A DNA stretch of 64,000 bases. Origin: Microvirga sp. (GTDB lineage Bacteria; Pseudomonadota; Alphaproteobacteria; Rhizobiales; Beijerinckiaceae). This document shows positions 50,571 through 60,567 of the stretch, piece after piece. Position numbers and translations under genes: made by a program. The notes beneath the pieces were generated by a model that worked only from the letters and a program-made list of their open reading frames with translations, did no database searches and was not told where the DNA came from. Within the stretch, counting starts at the first letter, position 1, and every line of letters starts with the position of its first letter. Location of the stretch: the NCBI RefSeq assembly GCF_014699075.1, contig NZ_JACXAB010000003.1, forward strand, positions 401,536-465,535, written 5' to 3'.

Positions 50571-50672
50571 TGTCGTCCTCCGCTTCTAGGCGAGGTTTGC
50601 TTCATGGGAGATGGCGTCTCCATCAAGCTTAACTTGGCGCGGAAGAGTCCTTTTGTCGATGGGATTAGTTTA

Positions 50673-50704
50673 GACCTGAACGATCTGCGGGGATCGTCCA
50701 GGTC
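50673..50704. repeat. Inverted repeat between EF-G-like gene and fadD
   Basis: GACCTGAACGATC and GATCGTCCAGGTC (12 of 13 pairs) around TGCGGG. It sits 9 bases after the EF-G-like stop on the minus strand. No U run follows, so it may be a regulator site for fadD or an mRNA-end hairpin. Confidence 0.5.
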
Positions 50705-50713
50705 CAAAAAGTC

Positions 50714-52753
50714 TCAATGAGCCTTCTGCAGCACCATGTCGGCCGGACGCCCGCTAAGTTCGGCCATGTGATCGAACCGGGTCGAGAAGGTTCCGACACC
50801 TGCCGTCGCGGAACGCAGTTCCACGATGAGGTCGCCGATCTCGGATTCCGGGATCGTCGCGCTCAACACCTGCCACCCTGACCAGCCGGGCCGCTCGTCA
50901 TAGCCGAGGATCTGCCCGCGCCGGCCGGTCACCAGGGCGGTAGCTTTGGACAGCGCCTCGGACGGGATCGTGATCTCCACCGACAGAATCGGCTCCAGCA
51001 GCACGGGCTTGGCCTTCGGCAGCGCCTCCGCCAGTGCCAGCCTGGCGGCAGCCTGGAAGGCGGCATCGGAGGAATCCACCGTGTGGTAGGAGCCGTCCGT
51101 CAGGCTCACGGCGAGATCGACCACGGGAAAGCCCAGAGGGCCGCATTTCAGGGCATCGCGGACGCCCGTCTCGACGGAGGGGATGTACTGGCGCGGCACC
51201 ACGCCGCCGGTGATCCGATCCTGGAAGGCAAAGCCCTCCCCGCGCGGCAGCGGCTTGATCTCGATCATCACGTCGCCGAACTGGCCATGGCCGCCGGTCT
51301 GCTTGCGGTGGCGGCCGCGGGCCGCTGCGGGCAGCTTGATCGTCTCGCAATAGGCCACCCTGGGCTTGGCGGTCTCGATCCCGACCTGGAAGCGCGAGGC
51401 GAGCTTCTCCACCGCCACCCGCAGGTGCATCTCGCCCTGCCCGTGCAGCCGGATCTCGCCCATCTCGGGCCGGGTCTCGACCGCGAGCGACGGGTCCTCC
51501 TCGGTGATCTTGGAAAGGGCGCTCGAGAGGCGCACGTCGTCCTTGCGGTCCTTCACCTTGAGGGCCATTGCATAGACCGGCTCCGGCGGCGCAACGGACA
51601 GGATGGCCTCGGGCCTCGTCTTGCCGGCCGCAAAGCTGTCGCCCGTTGCGATGTTTTCCAACCGGCCAAACCCGACCGTGTCGCCGGCGACTGCCTCCGG
51701 CTTTCGGGCCGTCGTATTGCCCACCATCGTCAGCAGGCTGCCGATCCGCGCCTCGCCGCCGCGGGAGCCCACAACGGTATCGCCTTCGTGGAAGGTGCCG
51801 CGCATGACGCGGGCGATGGAAAGCTTGCCGCCCTGCCCCTGGTGCAGGGTCTTCATGGTCTGGGCCAAGGGCGCTCCCTCTTCGGGGATGCCGAGACGCG
51901 CGCGAGTTTCAGTCAGGGTCGGCGCTTCGTGGCGCAAGGCCTTGAGCAGCCGCGTGATGCCGTTGCCGCGCTCGGCCGAGCCGATGAGCGCCGGCACCAC
52001 ATGCCTCTCCCGCAGCTCCTTGGAGAGATCATCGAAGATCTGGTCGCGGGGCGGCTCGATCTCGGAGATCAGCTCCTCCATGAGCGCGTCGTCGTAATCG
52101 GCCAGGCGCTCGAGCATGGCAAAGCGCGCTTCCTTCTCCCGCGGCAGTTCGCCCTCGGGCAGATCCACGACCTCGCTCGGCGCATGCTCGCGGTAGATGA
52201 AGGCGCGCTCAAGCGCGAGGTCGATGAAGCCCACCGCGATGCCGTCCTTCCAGAGCGGGATCTGGCGCAGGAGCAGCGGCGTGCGGGAGGCCTGCTGCAG
52301 CAGCGCAAGCGTCTCGCGGATGCGCTGGGTTGCCGTGTCGATCTTGTTGATGAAGAGGAAGCGCGGAATGTCGGCCTCCTCAAGCTCGCGCAGGATGATC
52401 TCAAGGGCCGGGATCTTGCGCTCGTCCGCCTCGCACACGACGATTGCCGCGTCGCAGACCGGCGTGATGTTGCGCATTTCGTGTAGGAATTCCGTGGAGC
52501 CGGGGCAGTCGACGAAGGTCAGGTTCTCGCCGAGAAAATTGACCGTGGCCACATTGGGCTCGATGCTCATGGCATGGGCGCGGGCCTCGGCGCTCGCATC
52601 GCCCACGCTGTCTCCGTTTGCCACGCGCCCGGCCCGCGAGATGGCTCCGGTCCGCTCCAGGATGGCCTCAAGAAGCGTGGTCTTGCCGCTCTGAAACGGG
52701 CCGACGATCGCGATGCATCGCGGGCCCGCACCTAGTCTGCCGTTGGGTGCCAT
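50714..52753 (-). CDS. Elongation factor G-like GTPase
   Basis: 679 residues with EF-G layout. P loop GPFQSGKT (18-25), switch II DCPGS (82-86), NKID (136-139), then domains II-V (GTFHEGDTVVGSRGGEARIG; ETIKLPAAARGRHRKQTGGHGQFGDVMIEIKPL). It differs from true EF-G: the switch I RGIT motif is missing and the switch II His that activates GTP hydrolysis is Ser86. It is thus one of the EF-G-like paralogs whose role on the ribosome is unclear, not the essential translocase. It follows the aminotransferase pair on the same strand. Confidence 0.88.
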   Translation of the reverse strand: MAPNGRLGAGPRCIAIVGPFQSGKTTLLEAILERTGAISRAGRVANGDSVGDASAEARAHAMSIEPNVATVNFLGENLTFVDCPGSTEFLHEMRNITPVCDAAIVVCEADERKIPALEIILRELEEADIPRFLFINKIDTATQRIRETLALLQQASRTPLLLRQIPLWKDGIAVGFIDLALERAFIYREHAPSEVVDLPEGELPREKEARFAMLERLADYDDALMEELISEIEPPRDQIFDDLSKELRERHVVPALIGSAERGNGITRLLKALRHEAPTLTETRARLGIPEEGAPLAQTMKTLHQGQGGKLSIARVMRGTFHEGDTVVGSRGGEARIGSLLTMVGNTTARKPEAVAGDTVGFGRLENIATGDSFAAGKTRPEAILSVAPPEPVYAMALKVKDRKDDVRLSSALSKITEEDPSLAVETRPEMGEIRLHGQGEMHLRVAVEKLASRFQVGIETAKPRVAYCETIKLPAAARGRHRKQTGGHGQFGDVMIEIKPLPRGEGFAFQDRITGGVVPRQYIPSVETGVRDALKCGPLGFPVVDLAVSLTDGSYHTVDSSDAAFQAAARLALAEALPKAKPVLLEPILSVEITIPSEALSKATALVTGRRGQILGYDERPGWSGWQVLSATIPESEIGDLIVELRSATAGVGTFSTRFDHMAELSGRPADMVLQKAH

Positions 52754-52902
52754 AGGATTTCATCCTCCCTGCCCCCGTTGCTGGCGCGCTCTTGTCCAGG
52801 ACGCGTTGAGGATGATGCTCTGCCTGTGATGGTGAGTTGGCAAGAGGTTTTGTGGAGGTGGCCTTGAAGCAGGAAAAGATGGTGCCTCTTGGCTCTTCTG
52901 AG

Positions 52903-53189
52903 TCAGAGAACCTTGACGGCATCCTGATGCTCGCCCCGCTGAACCACGCGCATGGCCGTGATCGTTACAGGACCAGCGCGTAAAAGATTCATCGCCGAGA
53001 CGATCATTTCGGCGAGGCGTTCCGGCGCGATGCTGTCGCCCTCGATGTCGAGGAGGAAATCCTTCGCCTCCACGTAGCCGCCGTTGGTGAAGTCGACGCG
53101 GGCGTCGAACTTCACGCGGTGCGTGGAGGCGGGATCGGCCTGGTAGGGCTGTGCCGCGGGATCCGGGTTGAAGGTCCGCGGCAGGATCA

Positions 53190-53190
<1 letters not shown>
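52903..53190 (-). CDS. Unknown 95-residue protein coupled to aminotransferase
   Basis: 95 residues starting MILPRTFNPDP, with VKFDARVDFTNGGYVEAKDFLLDIEGDSIAPERLAEMIVSAMNLLRAGPVTI. The ATG shares one base with the aminotransferase stop (TGATG). Predicted alpha/beta, soluble and acidic. I recognise no named family. The tight coupling suggests a role linked to the enzyme, for example as a partner or an accessory to the same pathway, but that is inference. Confidence 0.65.
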
Positions 53191-54413
<1,223 letters not shown>

Positions 54414-54528
54414 TTAGAAAGGGACCGTGACGGCGGCGGACCCTAAAGCGGCGAAGCCGTCCAAGCAAGCAAAACAGCCAGGAAAAACAACCCTTCCCAG
54501 ACGGGATTTTGAGGAGACGCCTTTTCCG

Positions 54529-55509
54529 ATGACCCAATCCGTCACTCGCCGCCTCGCCCTTGGCCTGTTCGCCGGCGCGGCCCTGTTCGCCTCCGCAGCC
54601 TCCGCCCAGGACTTCCCGAACCGGGTCATCAAGATGGTGGTCCCCTATCCGGCCGGCGGCCCCACCGACGTGATCGCCCGCATCGTCGCCGAGGAGATGG
54701 GCAAGAGCCTCGGCCAGAACGTGCTGGTCGAGAACCTTGCCGGCGCCTCCGGGGCGGTGGGCACCCGCACGGTCGCCAAGGCGGATCCTGACGGCTACAC
54801 CATCGTGTTCGGCAACAACCAGACCCACGGGAACAACATGTTCCTGCTCAAAGAGCCGGGCTACGACGCGGTGAAGGACTTCGCGCCGCTCGCCGGTGCC
54901 GGCGCCTTCGAGCATGTGTTCGTGGTCAAGAACGACCTGCCCGTGAAGACGATTCCGGAGCTTGTGGAACTCGCCAAGAAGGATCCAGGCAAGCTGAATT
55001 ACGGCTCGACGGGCGTGGGCTCGGGTTCGCATTTGGCCACCGAACTCTTCATGACCCGCACGGGCACCAAGATGACCCATGTGCCCTTCCGGGGCGCGGC
55101 TCCCCTGGTGACCGAGCTCATGGCCGGCCGCATCGACGTGTCGAACTCGACCCTGCCGAGCGTGCTCTCCCAGTTCCAGGCAGGCCAGATGCGCGCCATC
55201 GGGATTGCCAGCCCGCAGCGCAACCCGCAGGCACCCGACGTGCCGACCTTACGCGAGCAGGGCATCACCAATGCGGATGCGGAGTCCTGGGCCGCCTTCT
55301 TCGCGCCGGTGAATACGCCGAAACCCGTCCTCGACAAGCTGTCGGGCACGATCATCGCGATCCTCAACAAGCCCGACGTGAAGGAGCGCATCACCAAGCT
55401 CGGTTTCACCCTGAACGTACGCAATCCGGACGCCTTCAAGCCGTATCTCGAGAAGGAGATCCAGACCTGGGCCGAGATCATCAAGGCGGCCGGCATCAAG
55501 GCTGAGTAG
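54529..55509 (+). CDS. Bug/TctC-type periplasmic solute-binding protein
   Basis: 326 residues. Signal peptide about 1-26 (RRLALGLFAGAALFASAASAQ) then FPNRVIKMVVPYPAGGPTDVIARIVAEEMGKSLGQNVLVENLAGASG, the hallmark of the Bug family that feeds tripartite tricarboxylate transporters. No tctA or tctB is adjacent, which is usual for this expanded family. Start at MTQSVTRR (54529) with GAGGAG upstream. It is divergent from the aminotransferase. Likely ligand a small carboxylate, not determined. Confidence 0.9.
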   Translation: MTQSVTRRLALGLFAGAALFASAASAQDFPNRVIKMVVPYPAGGPTDVIARIVAEEMGKSLGQNVLVENLAGASGAVGTRTVAKADPDGYTIVFGNNQTHGNNMFLLKEPGYDAVKDFAPLAGAGAFEHVFVVKNDLPVKTIPELVELAKKDPGKLNYGSTGVGSGSHLATELFMTRTGTKMTHVPFRGAAPLVTELMAGRIDVSNSTLPSVLSQFQAGQMRAIGIASPQRNPQAPDVPTLREQGITNADAESWAAFFAPVNTPKPVLDKLSGTIIAILNKPDVKERITKLGFTLNVRNPDAFKPYLEKEIQTWAEIIKAAGIKAE

Positions 55510-55527
55510 AACTCGTATAAAACACTT

Positions 55528-55608
55528 CGTCATGGCCGGGCTAGTCCCGGCCATCCACGTTTAAGAGGCTTGAAGACGTGGATGGCCGCAACAAGTGCGG
55601 GCATGACG
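55528..55608. repeat. GTCAT...ATGAC double-hairpin intergenic repeat, second copy
   Basis: ATGGCCGGG/CCCGGCCAT hairpin at the left (55532-55554), then CCACGT and its complement ACGTGG, and a degenerate right hairpin ATGGCCGCA/TGCGGGCAT, with GTCAT and ATGAC at the ends. Same family as 32388-32477, with an added inner CCACGT pair. Confidence 0.7.
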
Positions 55609-55628
55609 CGGGATATGGGAGATAGCGG

Positions 55629-56009
55629 ATGCAGCACCACCAAGGCCGATTGATCGACCACGTCCATCTGCGCGTCTCCGACCTCGAAGCGAGCCGGCGT
55701 TTCTACCGCGCGATCCTGCAGGCCTTGGGCCATGACTTCACCTCCGAGAGCCCGGAGCATTTCGCCTGCGACGAGCTATGGATCGACAGAGCAGACGGTC
55801 CCGTCTCGCGGGTCCACCTCGCCTTTCAGGCCAGGGACCGGGAGAGCGTGCATGCCTTCCACGCGGCGGCCCTGGCTCATGGCGGGCGCGATAACGGCGG
55901 GCCCGGAGAGCGCTCCTATCATCCCGGCTACTACGCGGCCTTCGCGTTCGACCCTGACGGTCACAACATCGAGGCCGTCTTTCACGGCCCCTCGGAACGC
56001 TCCGCCTAA
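55629..56009 (+). CDS. VOC-family (glyoxalase-like) protein
   Basis: 126 residues. LIDHVHLRVSDLEASRRFYRAILQALG opens with the metal His of beta-strand 1, and YYAAFAFDPDGHNIEAVFHG closes with the DPDGHNIE motif, so both half-barrel ends of the vicinal-oxygen-chelate fold are present. Substrate unknown. It is a lone gene after the repeat. Confidence 0.87.
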   Translation: MQHHQGRLIDHVHLRVSDLEASRRFYRAILQALGHDFTSESPEHFACDELWIDRADGPVSRVHLAFQARDRESVHAFHAAALAHGGRDNGGPGERSYHPGYYAAFAFDPDGHNIEAVFHGPSERSA

Positions 56010-56117
56010 GTCCGTCGTTGTGCGTCGGAGGACAGCCTGACGGTTTGCCACAATGGTTAACAATTAGTTAACAAAGACTTAGCCAAGACTCCGTAAGCAG
56101 CACTTTCGCCGCACCCC

Positions 56118-56142
56118 GGAACTTTCTTGAATCAAAGAAGTT
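56118..56142 (+). promoter_or_regulatory. Candidate EcfG-type (general stress) promoter
   Basis: GGAAC at 56118, 16 bases, then AGTTTT, near to the alphaproteobacterial general-stress consensus GGAAC, 16-17 bases, CGTT. It points at the 63-residue gene, whose ATG is 41 bases further on. Confidence 0.4.
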
Positions 56143-56183
56143 TTCCTCTCGTGATCATCGTTCGGTTGCTAGGGGAAGAACCG

Positions 56184-56375
56184 ATGAAAACCTTCAGAGC
56201 CAGAAATACCTGCCACGTGTCGTCCCGGGTTCAGCGTCTCGACCGGCGCCAGGAAAGCCGCTGCTCCCTGGCCCTGATCATGCTGATGGGCCTCGCGACG
56301 CTCTCCGTCATGGCAACCACCCAGACGCTCTCCGCACAGGACACGAAGACCATCCACGTCTATTCTCCGCGATAA
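56184..56375 (+). CDS. Small exported or membrane-anchored unknown protein
   Basis: 63 residues from ATG 56184 behind AGGGGAAG. A basic N-terminus (MKTFRARNTC) is followed by ALIMLMGLATLSVMATTQTLSAQ, likely a signal peptide or anchor, then a short tail TIHVYSPR. Not a recognised family. The possible EcfG promoter upstream suggests stress control. Confidence 0.5.
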   Translation: MKTFRARNTCHVSSRVQRLDRRQESRCSLALIMLMGLATLSVMATTQTLSAQDTKTIHVYSPR

Positions 56376-56453
56376 CGCGTGAGTGAACGACGGCATGGTT
56401 GACGCCCTGCTGCAAGAGTCTAGCTCTCCGGTATCGGACCGACGGAGAGATGT

Positions 56454-57593
56454 ATGCTTAAGCTTCGTGTTGCCCTGGCCTGCGCCCTGACGCTCGGCGC
56501 CCTTTCCCCCGCCTTGGCCCAAGACACCCAGCGTTTCCGCACCGACAAGGTGGAGGTGATCGTCGAGACGGTCGCCCGCGATCTTCAGAACCCCTGGGGC
56601 CTCGCTTTCCTGCCCGACAACCGCATGCTGGTCACCGAGCGCCCCGGGCGCCTGCGCATCGTCGACGCCAACGGCACCCTGTCCGAACCGATCCAGGGCC
56701 TCCCAAGGATTGCCGTGCGTGGGCAGGCCGGGCTTCTCGACGTGGCCCTCGATCCCAACTTCGCCCAGAACCGGCTCGTCTACCTGAGCTTTGCCGAGGA
56801 TCGCGGCGAGGGCCGCGCCGGCACGAGCGTGGCGCGGGCGCGCCTCAGCGACAACGGACGGGCGCTGGAATCACTGAACGTCATCTTCCGCCAGGAGCCG
56901 AACTATACCGGACCGAACCATTGGGGCTCGCGCCTCGTGTTCGACCGGGAGGGCAACCTCTTCGTTACGCTCGGCGACCGCTTCGACCTGCGCAACCAGG
57001 CCCAGAACCCGGCCAACCACATCGGCAAGATCGTCCATATCAAGCGTGACGGCTCCGCGGCTCCGGGCAACCCTTATCTGAACCGCGAGGACGCCCGGCC
57101 GGAGATCTGGTCCCTCGGCCACCGCAACCTTCAATCGGCGGCGCTCCACCCGACAACGGGCGAGCTTTGGACCGTGGAGCACGGCGCGCGCGGCGGCGAC
57201 GAAGTGAACATCCCGCAGAAGGGCAAGAACTACGGCTGGCCCATCATCTCCTACGGGGTCGATTATTCGGGTGCGAAACTCGGCGAGGGCACGAAGAAGG
57301 AAGGCCTGGAGCAGCCGGTCTATTACTGGGATCCCTCCATCGCCCCGTCCGGCATGGCGTTCTACACGGGCGACAAGTTCCCGGCGTGGCGCGGCAGCAT
57401 CCTGGTCGGGGCGCTGGCCGGCAAGCTCGTTTCGCGGCTCGACACCAACGGCAACCGGGTGACGGCTGAGGAGCGCATGCTGCAGCAGCTCGGCGAGCGC
57501 ATCCGCGACGTGCGCCAAGGGCCGGACGGCTTCGTCTATCTGCTCACGGATTCCCGAAACGGCCGCATCCTGCGGATGAAGCCCGCGACCTGA
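56454..57593 (+). CDS. Exported PQQ-dependent sugar dehydrogenase
   Basis: 379 residues. Signal peptide 1-23 (VALACALTLGALSPALAQ), then the soluble glucose dehydrogenase/YliI beta-propeller: LQNPWGLAFLPDNRMLVTERPGRLRIV, GGLLDVALDPNFAQNRLVYLSF type repeat, HRNLQSAALHPTTGELWTVEHGARGGDEVN (PQQ and catalytic His) and GLEQPVYYWDPSIAPSGMAFYTG. Oxidises aldoses in the periplasm with PQQ and calcium. No PQQ biosynthesis genes are in the window. Confidence 0.92.
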   Translation: MLKLRVALACALTLGALSPALAQDTQRFRTDKVEVIVETVARDLQNPWGLAFLPDNRMLVTERPGRLRIVDANGTLSEPIQGLPRIAVRGQAGLLDVALDPNFAQNRLVYLSFAEDRGEGRAGTSVARARLSDNGRALESLNVIFRQEPNYTGPNHWGSRLVFDREGNLFVTLGDRFDLRNQAQNPANHIGKIVHIKRDGSAAPGNPYLNREDARPEIWSLGHRNLQSAALHPTTGELWTVEHGARGGDEVNIPQKGKNYGWPIISYGVDYSGAKLGEGTKKEGLEQPVYYWDPSIAPSGMAFYTGDKFPAWRGSILVGALAGKLVSRLDTNGNRVTAEERMLQQLGERIRDVRQGPDGFVYLLTDSRNGRILRMKPAT

Positions 57594-57600
57594 TTGCGGT

Positions 57601-57921
57601 TCAAGCGCGCGGCCCGAACAGAATGAGGGCCGCGCCCGCAAGGCACACCGCCCCGCCGGCCATGTCCCACCGGTCGGGCCGCGTCCCTTCCGCGATCCAG
57701 AGCCACAGGATCGAAGCGACGATGTAGACGCCGCCATAGGCCGCGTAAGCCCGCCCGGCGGCATCGCTCGGCACGAGCGTCAGCAAATAGGCAAACAGCG
57801 CCAGCGATGCCATTCCGGGCACGAGCCACCAAGCCGTCCTGCCAAGGCGCAGCCAAGCCCAGAAGGAAAAGCACCCGGCGATTTCGGCCAGTGCCGCGCC
57901 GGCGTAAATGAGAAGCGCCAT
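57601..57921 (-). CDS. YnfA-family four-helix membrane protein
   Basis: 106 residues, four helices. [38 protein letters not shown] and [20 protein letters not shown] match YnfA/UPF0060, a small-multidrug-resistance-like family. Ends seven bases from the convergent sugar dehydrogenase stop. Exact cargo unknown. Confidence 0.88.
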   Translation of the reverse strand: MALLIYAGAALAEIAGCFSFWAWLRLGRTAWWLVPGMASLALFAYLLTLVPSDAAGRAYAAYGGVYIVASILWLWIAEGTRPDRWDMAGGAVCLAGAALILFGPRA

Positions 57922-57931
57922 GGCCTTCAGG

Positions 57932-58273
57932 TCAGCGTGCCTGGAAGATGAAGGCGGCGCCGGCCGCGATCAGCCCGAAGCCGACAAGATGGTTCCAACC
58001 GAGGGGCTCCTTCAGGTAGAGCACCGAGAAGGCTGCAAAGACCACGAGGGTGATGACCTCCTGGATGGTCTTCAGTTCGGCGGCCGAATAGACCGCGGAG
58101 CCGATCCGGTTGGCTGGCACGGCCAGCCAGTATTCAAAGAAGGCAATGCCCCAGCTGACGATCACCGCCATCCAGAGAGCCGATGTCTTGTACTTGAGAT
58201 GCCCGTACCACGCGAAGGTCATGAAGACGTTCGAGGCAACCAGCATCAGGATGGGGGCAACGTGAGGGCTCAT
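57932..58273 (-). CDS. DMT/DUF486 small membrane protein
   Basis: 113 residues, four helices. [44 protein letters not shown] and [30 protein letters not shown] match DUF486 (DMT superfamily). It lies 10 bases upstream of ynfA-like on the same strand, so these may form a cotranscribed pair of small efflux-type proteins. Confidence 0.87.
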   Translation of the reverse strand: MSPHVAPILMLVASNVFMTFAWYGHLKYKTSALWMAVIVSWGIAFFEYWLAVPANRIGSAVYSAAELKTIQEVITLVVFAAFSVLYLKEPLGWNHLVGFGLIAAGAAFIFQAR

Positions 58274-58363
58274 CGGACTTTCGGGGAATTGCTAGGAGGG
58301 AGGCGCGCCCTGCCCTATCCTTCTCAGCGAGGCTGTCAAGCGACTGATGGGAATAGGCGGAAC

Positions 58364-58885
58364 ATGCGGAAGAAGGCTGTAGCAATCGGACTTGTGAGCG
58401 TCGGTCTCGGCTATGGCCTGTGGCGCGGCTGGGAAACAGGACTTGAGCGAACGTGGCAGGGCGTGTTCGGCTCACCCGATCTCGGGTCGGTGGACTTTGC
58501 GACACTCAAGCGCCGCACCAATCCCAACGATGCCCTGATCTGCTCAGCCGACGTCTGCCCTCAGGCCCAAGCGGATGCGCAGCCCCCGGTCTTTCCGGTG
58601 CCGGCCGCCCGGCTCCGCAGCATCGTATCGGAGGTGGCTCTGGCAGAGCCCGGCACAAGCCTTCTCGACCGAGGCCCGCAGCAGGACCGCTATCTCGTGC
58701 GCACGCGGCTCATGCGCTTTCCCGATACGGTGGTCATGCAGGTGTTCGACCGGGGCGAGGACGCATCGACCCTTGCCGTCTATTCCCGCAGCCAGATCGG
58801 CCGCTCGGACTTCGGCGTCAACCGGCGAAGGCTCGAGCGCTGGGTTGCCCGTGTCGGCACGCTGGCCGCAAGGCAGCAGACTTAA
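58364..58885 (+). CDS. DUF1499 protein
   Basis: 173 residues. One N-terminal membrane anchor (VAIGLVSVGLGYGLWRG), then DUF1499: VDFATLKRRTNPNDALICSADVC, VALAEPGTSLLDRGPQQDRYLVRTRLMRFPD and YSRSQIGRSDFGVNRRRLERWV, the last a clear family end. The function is unknown. Overlaps the 3' end of the convergent protease-like gene by 4 bases. Confidence 0.85.
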   Translation: MRKKAVAIGLVSVGLGYGLWRGWETGLERTWQGVFGSPDLGSVDFATLKRRTNPNDALICSADVCPQAQADAQPPVFPVPAARLRSIVSEVALAEPGTSLLDRGPQQDRYLVRTRLMRFPDTVVMQVFDRGEDASTLAVYSRSQIGRSDFGVNRRRLERWVARVGTLAARQQT

Positions 58886-59652
58886 CGGGCGTTGAGACGC
58901 TCCAGAACCTGGGATCCGCCGGCGATCTGCGGATTGGATGGATCGAATCCCTCCCGCCTCTCCCGCTGGGTGACGAGGCCGCGCGCGCTCTCGAAAGCCG
59001 TATCCAGCCGCGGGTCACGCCTGAGGGCTTTGTTGAAGAAGGCGTCGCCGAAGTACGTCCAGGTCGCCCCGTCCCGGCAGCCGAAGGACGGCTTGTCGGC
59101 CGCAGCCGCCGTGATCACGAGGGTGCGCGCATCGGCGAGCGCATTGGCGAAAACGCCCGAGTAGCAGGCCGAAACGATGACGACCCGGTGCTGCGCCCTG
59201 GTTCGCTCGAGCAAGACCTTCACGTCACCCGGCGTGACGAGGCGGGTGTCCCGCCCGGCCACGAGAGCGATGCCCTCCGGCGCCCCATGGGAGGTGAGGA
59301 CGAGCACCACGATGTCCTCGGCCGGATCGAGCGTGCGGCCTGCCGCTTCGGCTGCTGCCACAAGGGTTTCAGGCGTCGCGCCGGCCCGGCGCTTGGTGTT
59401 GGAACGGACGATGGAGCGGCCCTTGGCGCCGAGCTGCGCTTCCAGAATGCGGGCTGCGCCCCTGGCCTCGCTTTCGAACACACTTTGCGGACCCCAGAGA
59501 CCGAAGGACAGGATATACACGTCCGTCTGTCCCGGGCGCTGCGGCGCCAGCTGGAACGGATCGGCCCGGCGGGCTGCCTGCGCGAAGACCTCGGGGGAAG
59601 AGCCCAGGGCCAGAGAGAGCCCGATCAGGCAAAAGGCAATCAACCGGCGCAT
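58882..59652 (-). CDS. Exported caspase-like / C13 (legumain-type) cysteine peptidase
   Basis: 256 residues. Signal peptide about 1-25 (IAFCLIGLSLALGSSPEVFAQ). Caspase-hemoglobinase fold: YILSFGLWGPQSVFESEARGAARIL, catalytic His122 in LTSHGAPEG and Cys163 in VSACYSGVF, both in the expected strand ends. Bacterial C13 proteins of this kind are found mostly in Proteobacteria, periplasmic, with unknown substrates. ATG 59652 has GGGGAAG upstream; the ATG 15 bases before it has none. Confidence 0.85.
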   Translation of the reverse strand: MRRLIAFCLIGLSLALGSSPEVFAQAARRADPFQLAPQRPGQTDVYILSFGLWGPQSVFESEARGAARILEAQLGAKGRSIVRSNTKRRAGATPETLVAAAEAAGRTLDPAEDIVVLVLTSHGAPEGIALVAGRDTRLVTPGDVKVLLERTRAQHRVVIVSACYSGVFANALADARTLVITAAAADKPSFGCRDGATWTYFGDAFFNKALRRDPRLDTAFESARGLVTQRERREGFDPSNPQIAGGSQVLERLNAR

Positions 59653-59679
59653 CACCAACTTCCCCATGTCAAAACAATC

Positions 59680-59934
59680 CTAGCCGTATCGCACCTTCAA
59701 CGCCAGGATCAGCGCCACCAGCACGAAGTTGGTGCCGTTGGCAAAGATAATCGGCGGGCTGTCGACCAGGATCCCGTAGACCAGCCACAGGCCGACCCCG
59801 AGGGTCAAAGCGCCCTGGGTGAGCAGCGAAAGGGATGTGGTGTCCTTGGTGCGGATGGTTTTGATGGCCTGCGGCAGCCAGCAGACCGTGGTGAGAATGG
59901 CAGCGGCAAAGCCGAGGAGTTCTGTACCGGACAT
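59680..59934 (-). CDS. SemiSWEET sugar transporter
   Basis: 84 residues and three helices, one half of the seven-helix SWEET fold. AAILTTVCWLPQAIKTIRTKDTTSLS contains the PQ-loop with the conserved Pro-Gln, and LVYGILVDSPPIIFANGTNFVLVALILALK carries the substrate-facing Asn. Works as a dimer for sugar passage. Ends 27 bases upstream of the C13-like gene on the same strand. Confidence 0.9.
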   Translation of the reverse strand: MSGTELLGFAAAILTTVCWLPQAIKTIRTKDTTSLSLLTQGALTLGVGLWLVYGILVDSPPIIFANGTNFVLVALILALKVRYG

Positions 59935-60135
59935 GATCGAATCGCGCTTGGAAACCAGCGTATCTCTATCACACCCGCAGCTCTTCGCCCTTTAATCCAC
60001 CAGGCGGCGGCAATGCACAGGCCCGACATCACTTTTCGAAGCTTCGCCGGGGCTGAACCGAATGGGCTCTTCTGGGTTTCCCTGTGAGCAATTGAACAAG
60101 ACATCGTCCGAAGCGGAATTTTCACGAGGATTTCT

Positions 60136-60525
60136 ATGGATATCGCGCTCGACAAGGTTTGCGAACTCATTCTCCGGGCCAGGGCCATCGACGTCAAAGA
60201 GGGCATCACCGATCCGGCCTCGGGGTCGAATCCCATCGACGACGGCAGCATCGATGCGCTGACCGCCTCGCCTGACGACGCGACCGAGGAGGAAGTGCGG
60301 GATGTGATCGCCGGCCTCAACGACGACGAGCGCGCCGACCTGATTGCCCTTGTCTATATCGGCCGCGGCGACATGGAGCCCGAGGAATGGGGCGCGGCCG
60401 TGCGCCTCGCCCGCGAGCGCGACGAGGCGAGCTCCGCCTCCACCGCCGACTGGCTCATCGGGATCCCCAACCTCGCCGACCTTCTGGACGAGGGTCTCAA
60501 CGCCATGGGGCGCAGCTGCGCCTGA
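60136..60525 (+). CDS. DUF3775 protein
   Basis: 129 residues, acidic. LDKVCELILRARAIDVKE, EEVRDVIAGLNDDERADLIALVYIGRGDMEPEEW and [14 protein letters not shown] match DUF3775, a family of unknown role in Alphaproteobacteria. GAGG lies seven bases before the ATG. Confidence 0.85.
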   Translation: MDIALDKVCELILRARAIDVKEGITDPASGSNPIDDGSIDALTASPDDATEEEVRDVIAGLNDDERADLIALVYIGRGDMEPEEWGAAVRLARERDEASSASTADWLIGIPNLADLLDEGLNAMGRSCA

Positions 60526-60567
60526 GCGGAATGGCGCGCCAGGCATCACCGGCGCGCCGCTTCCGGA

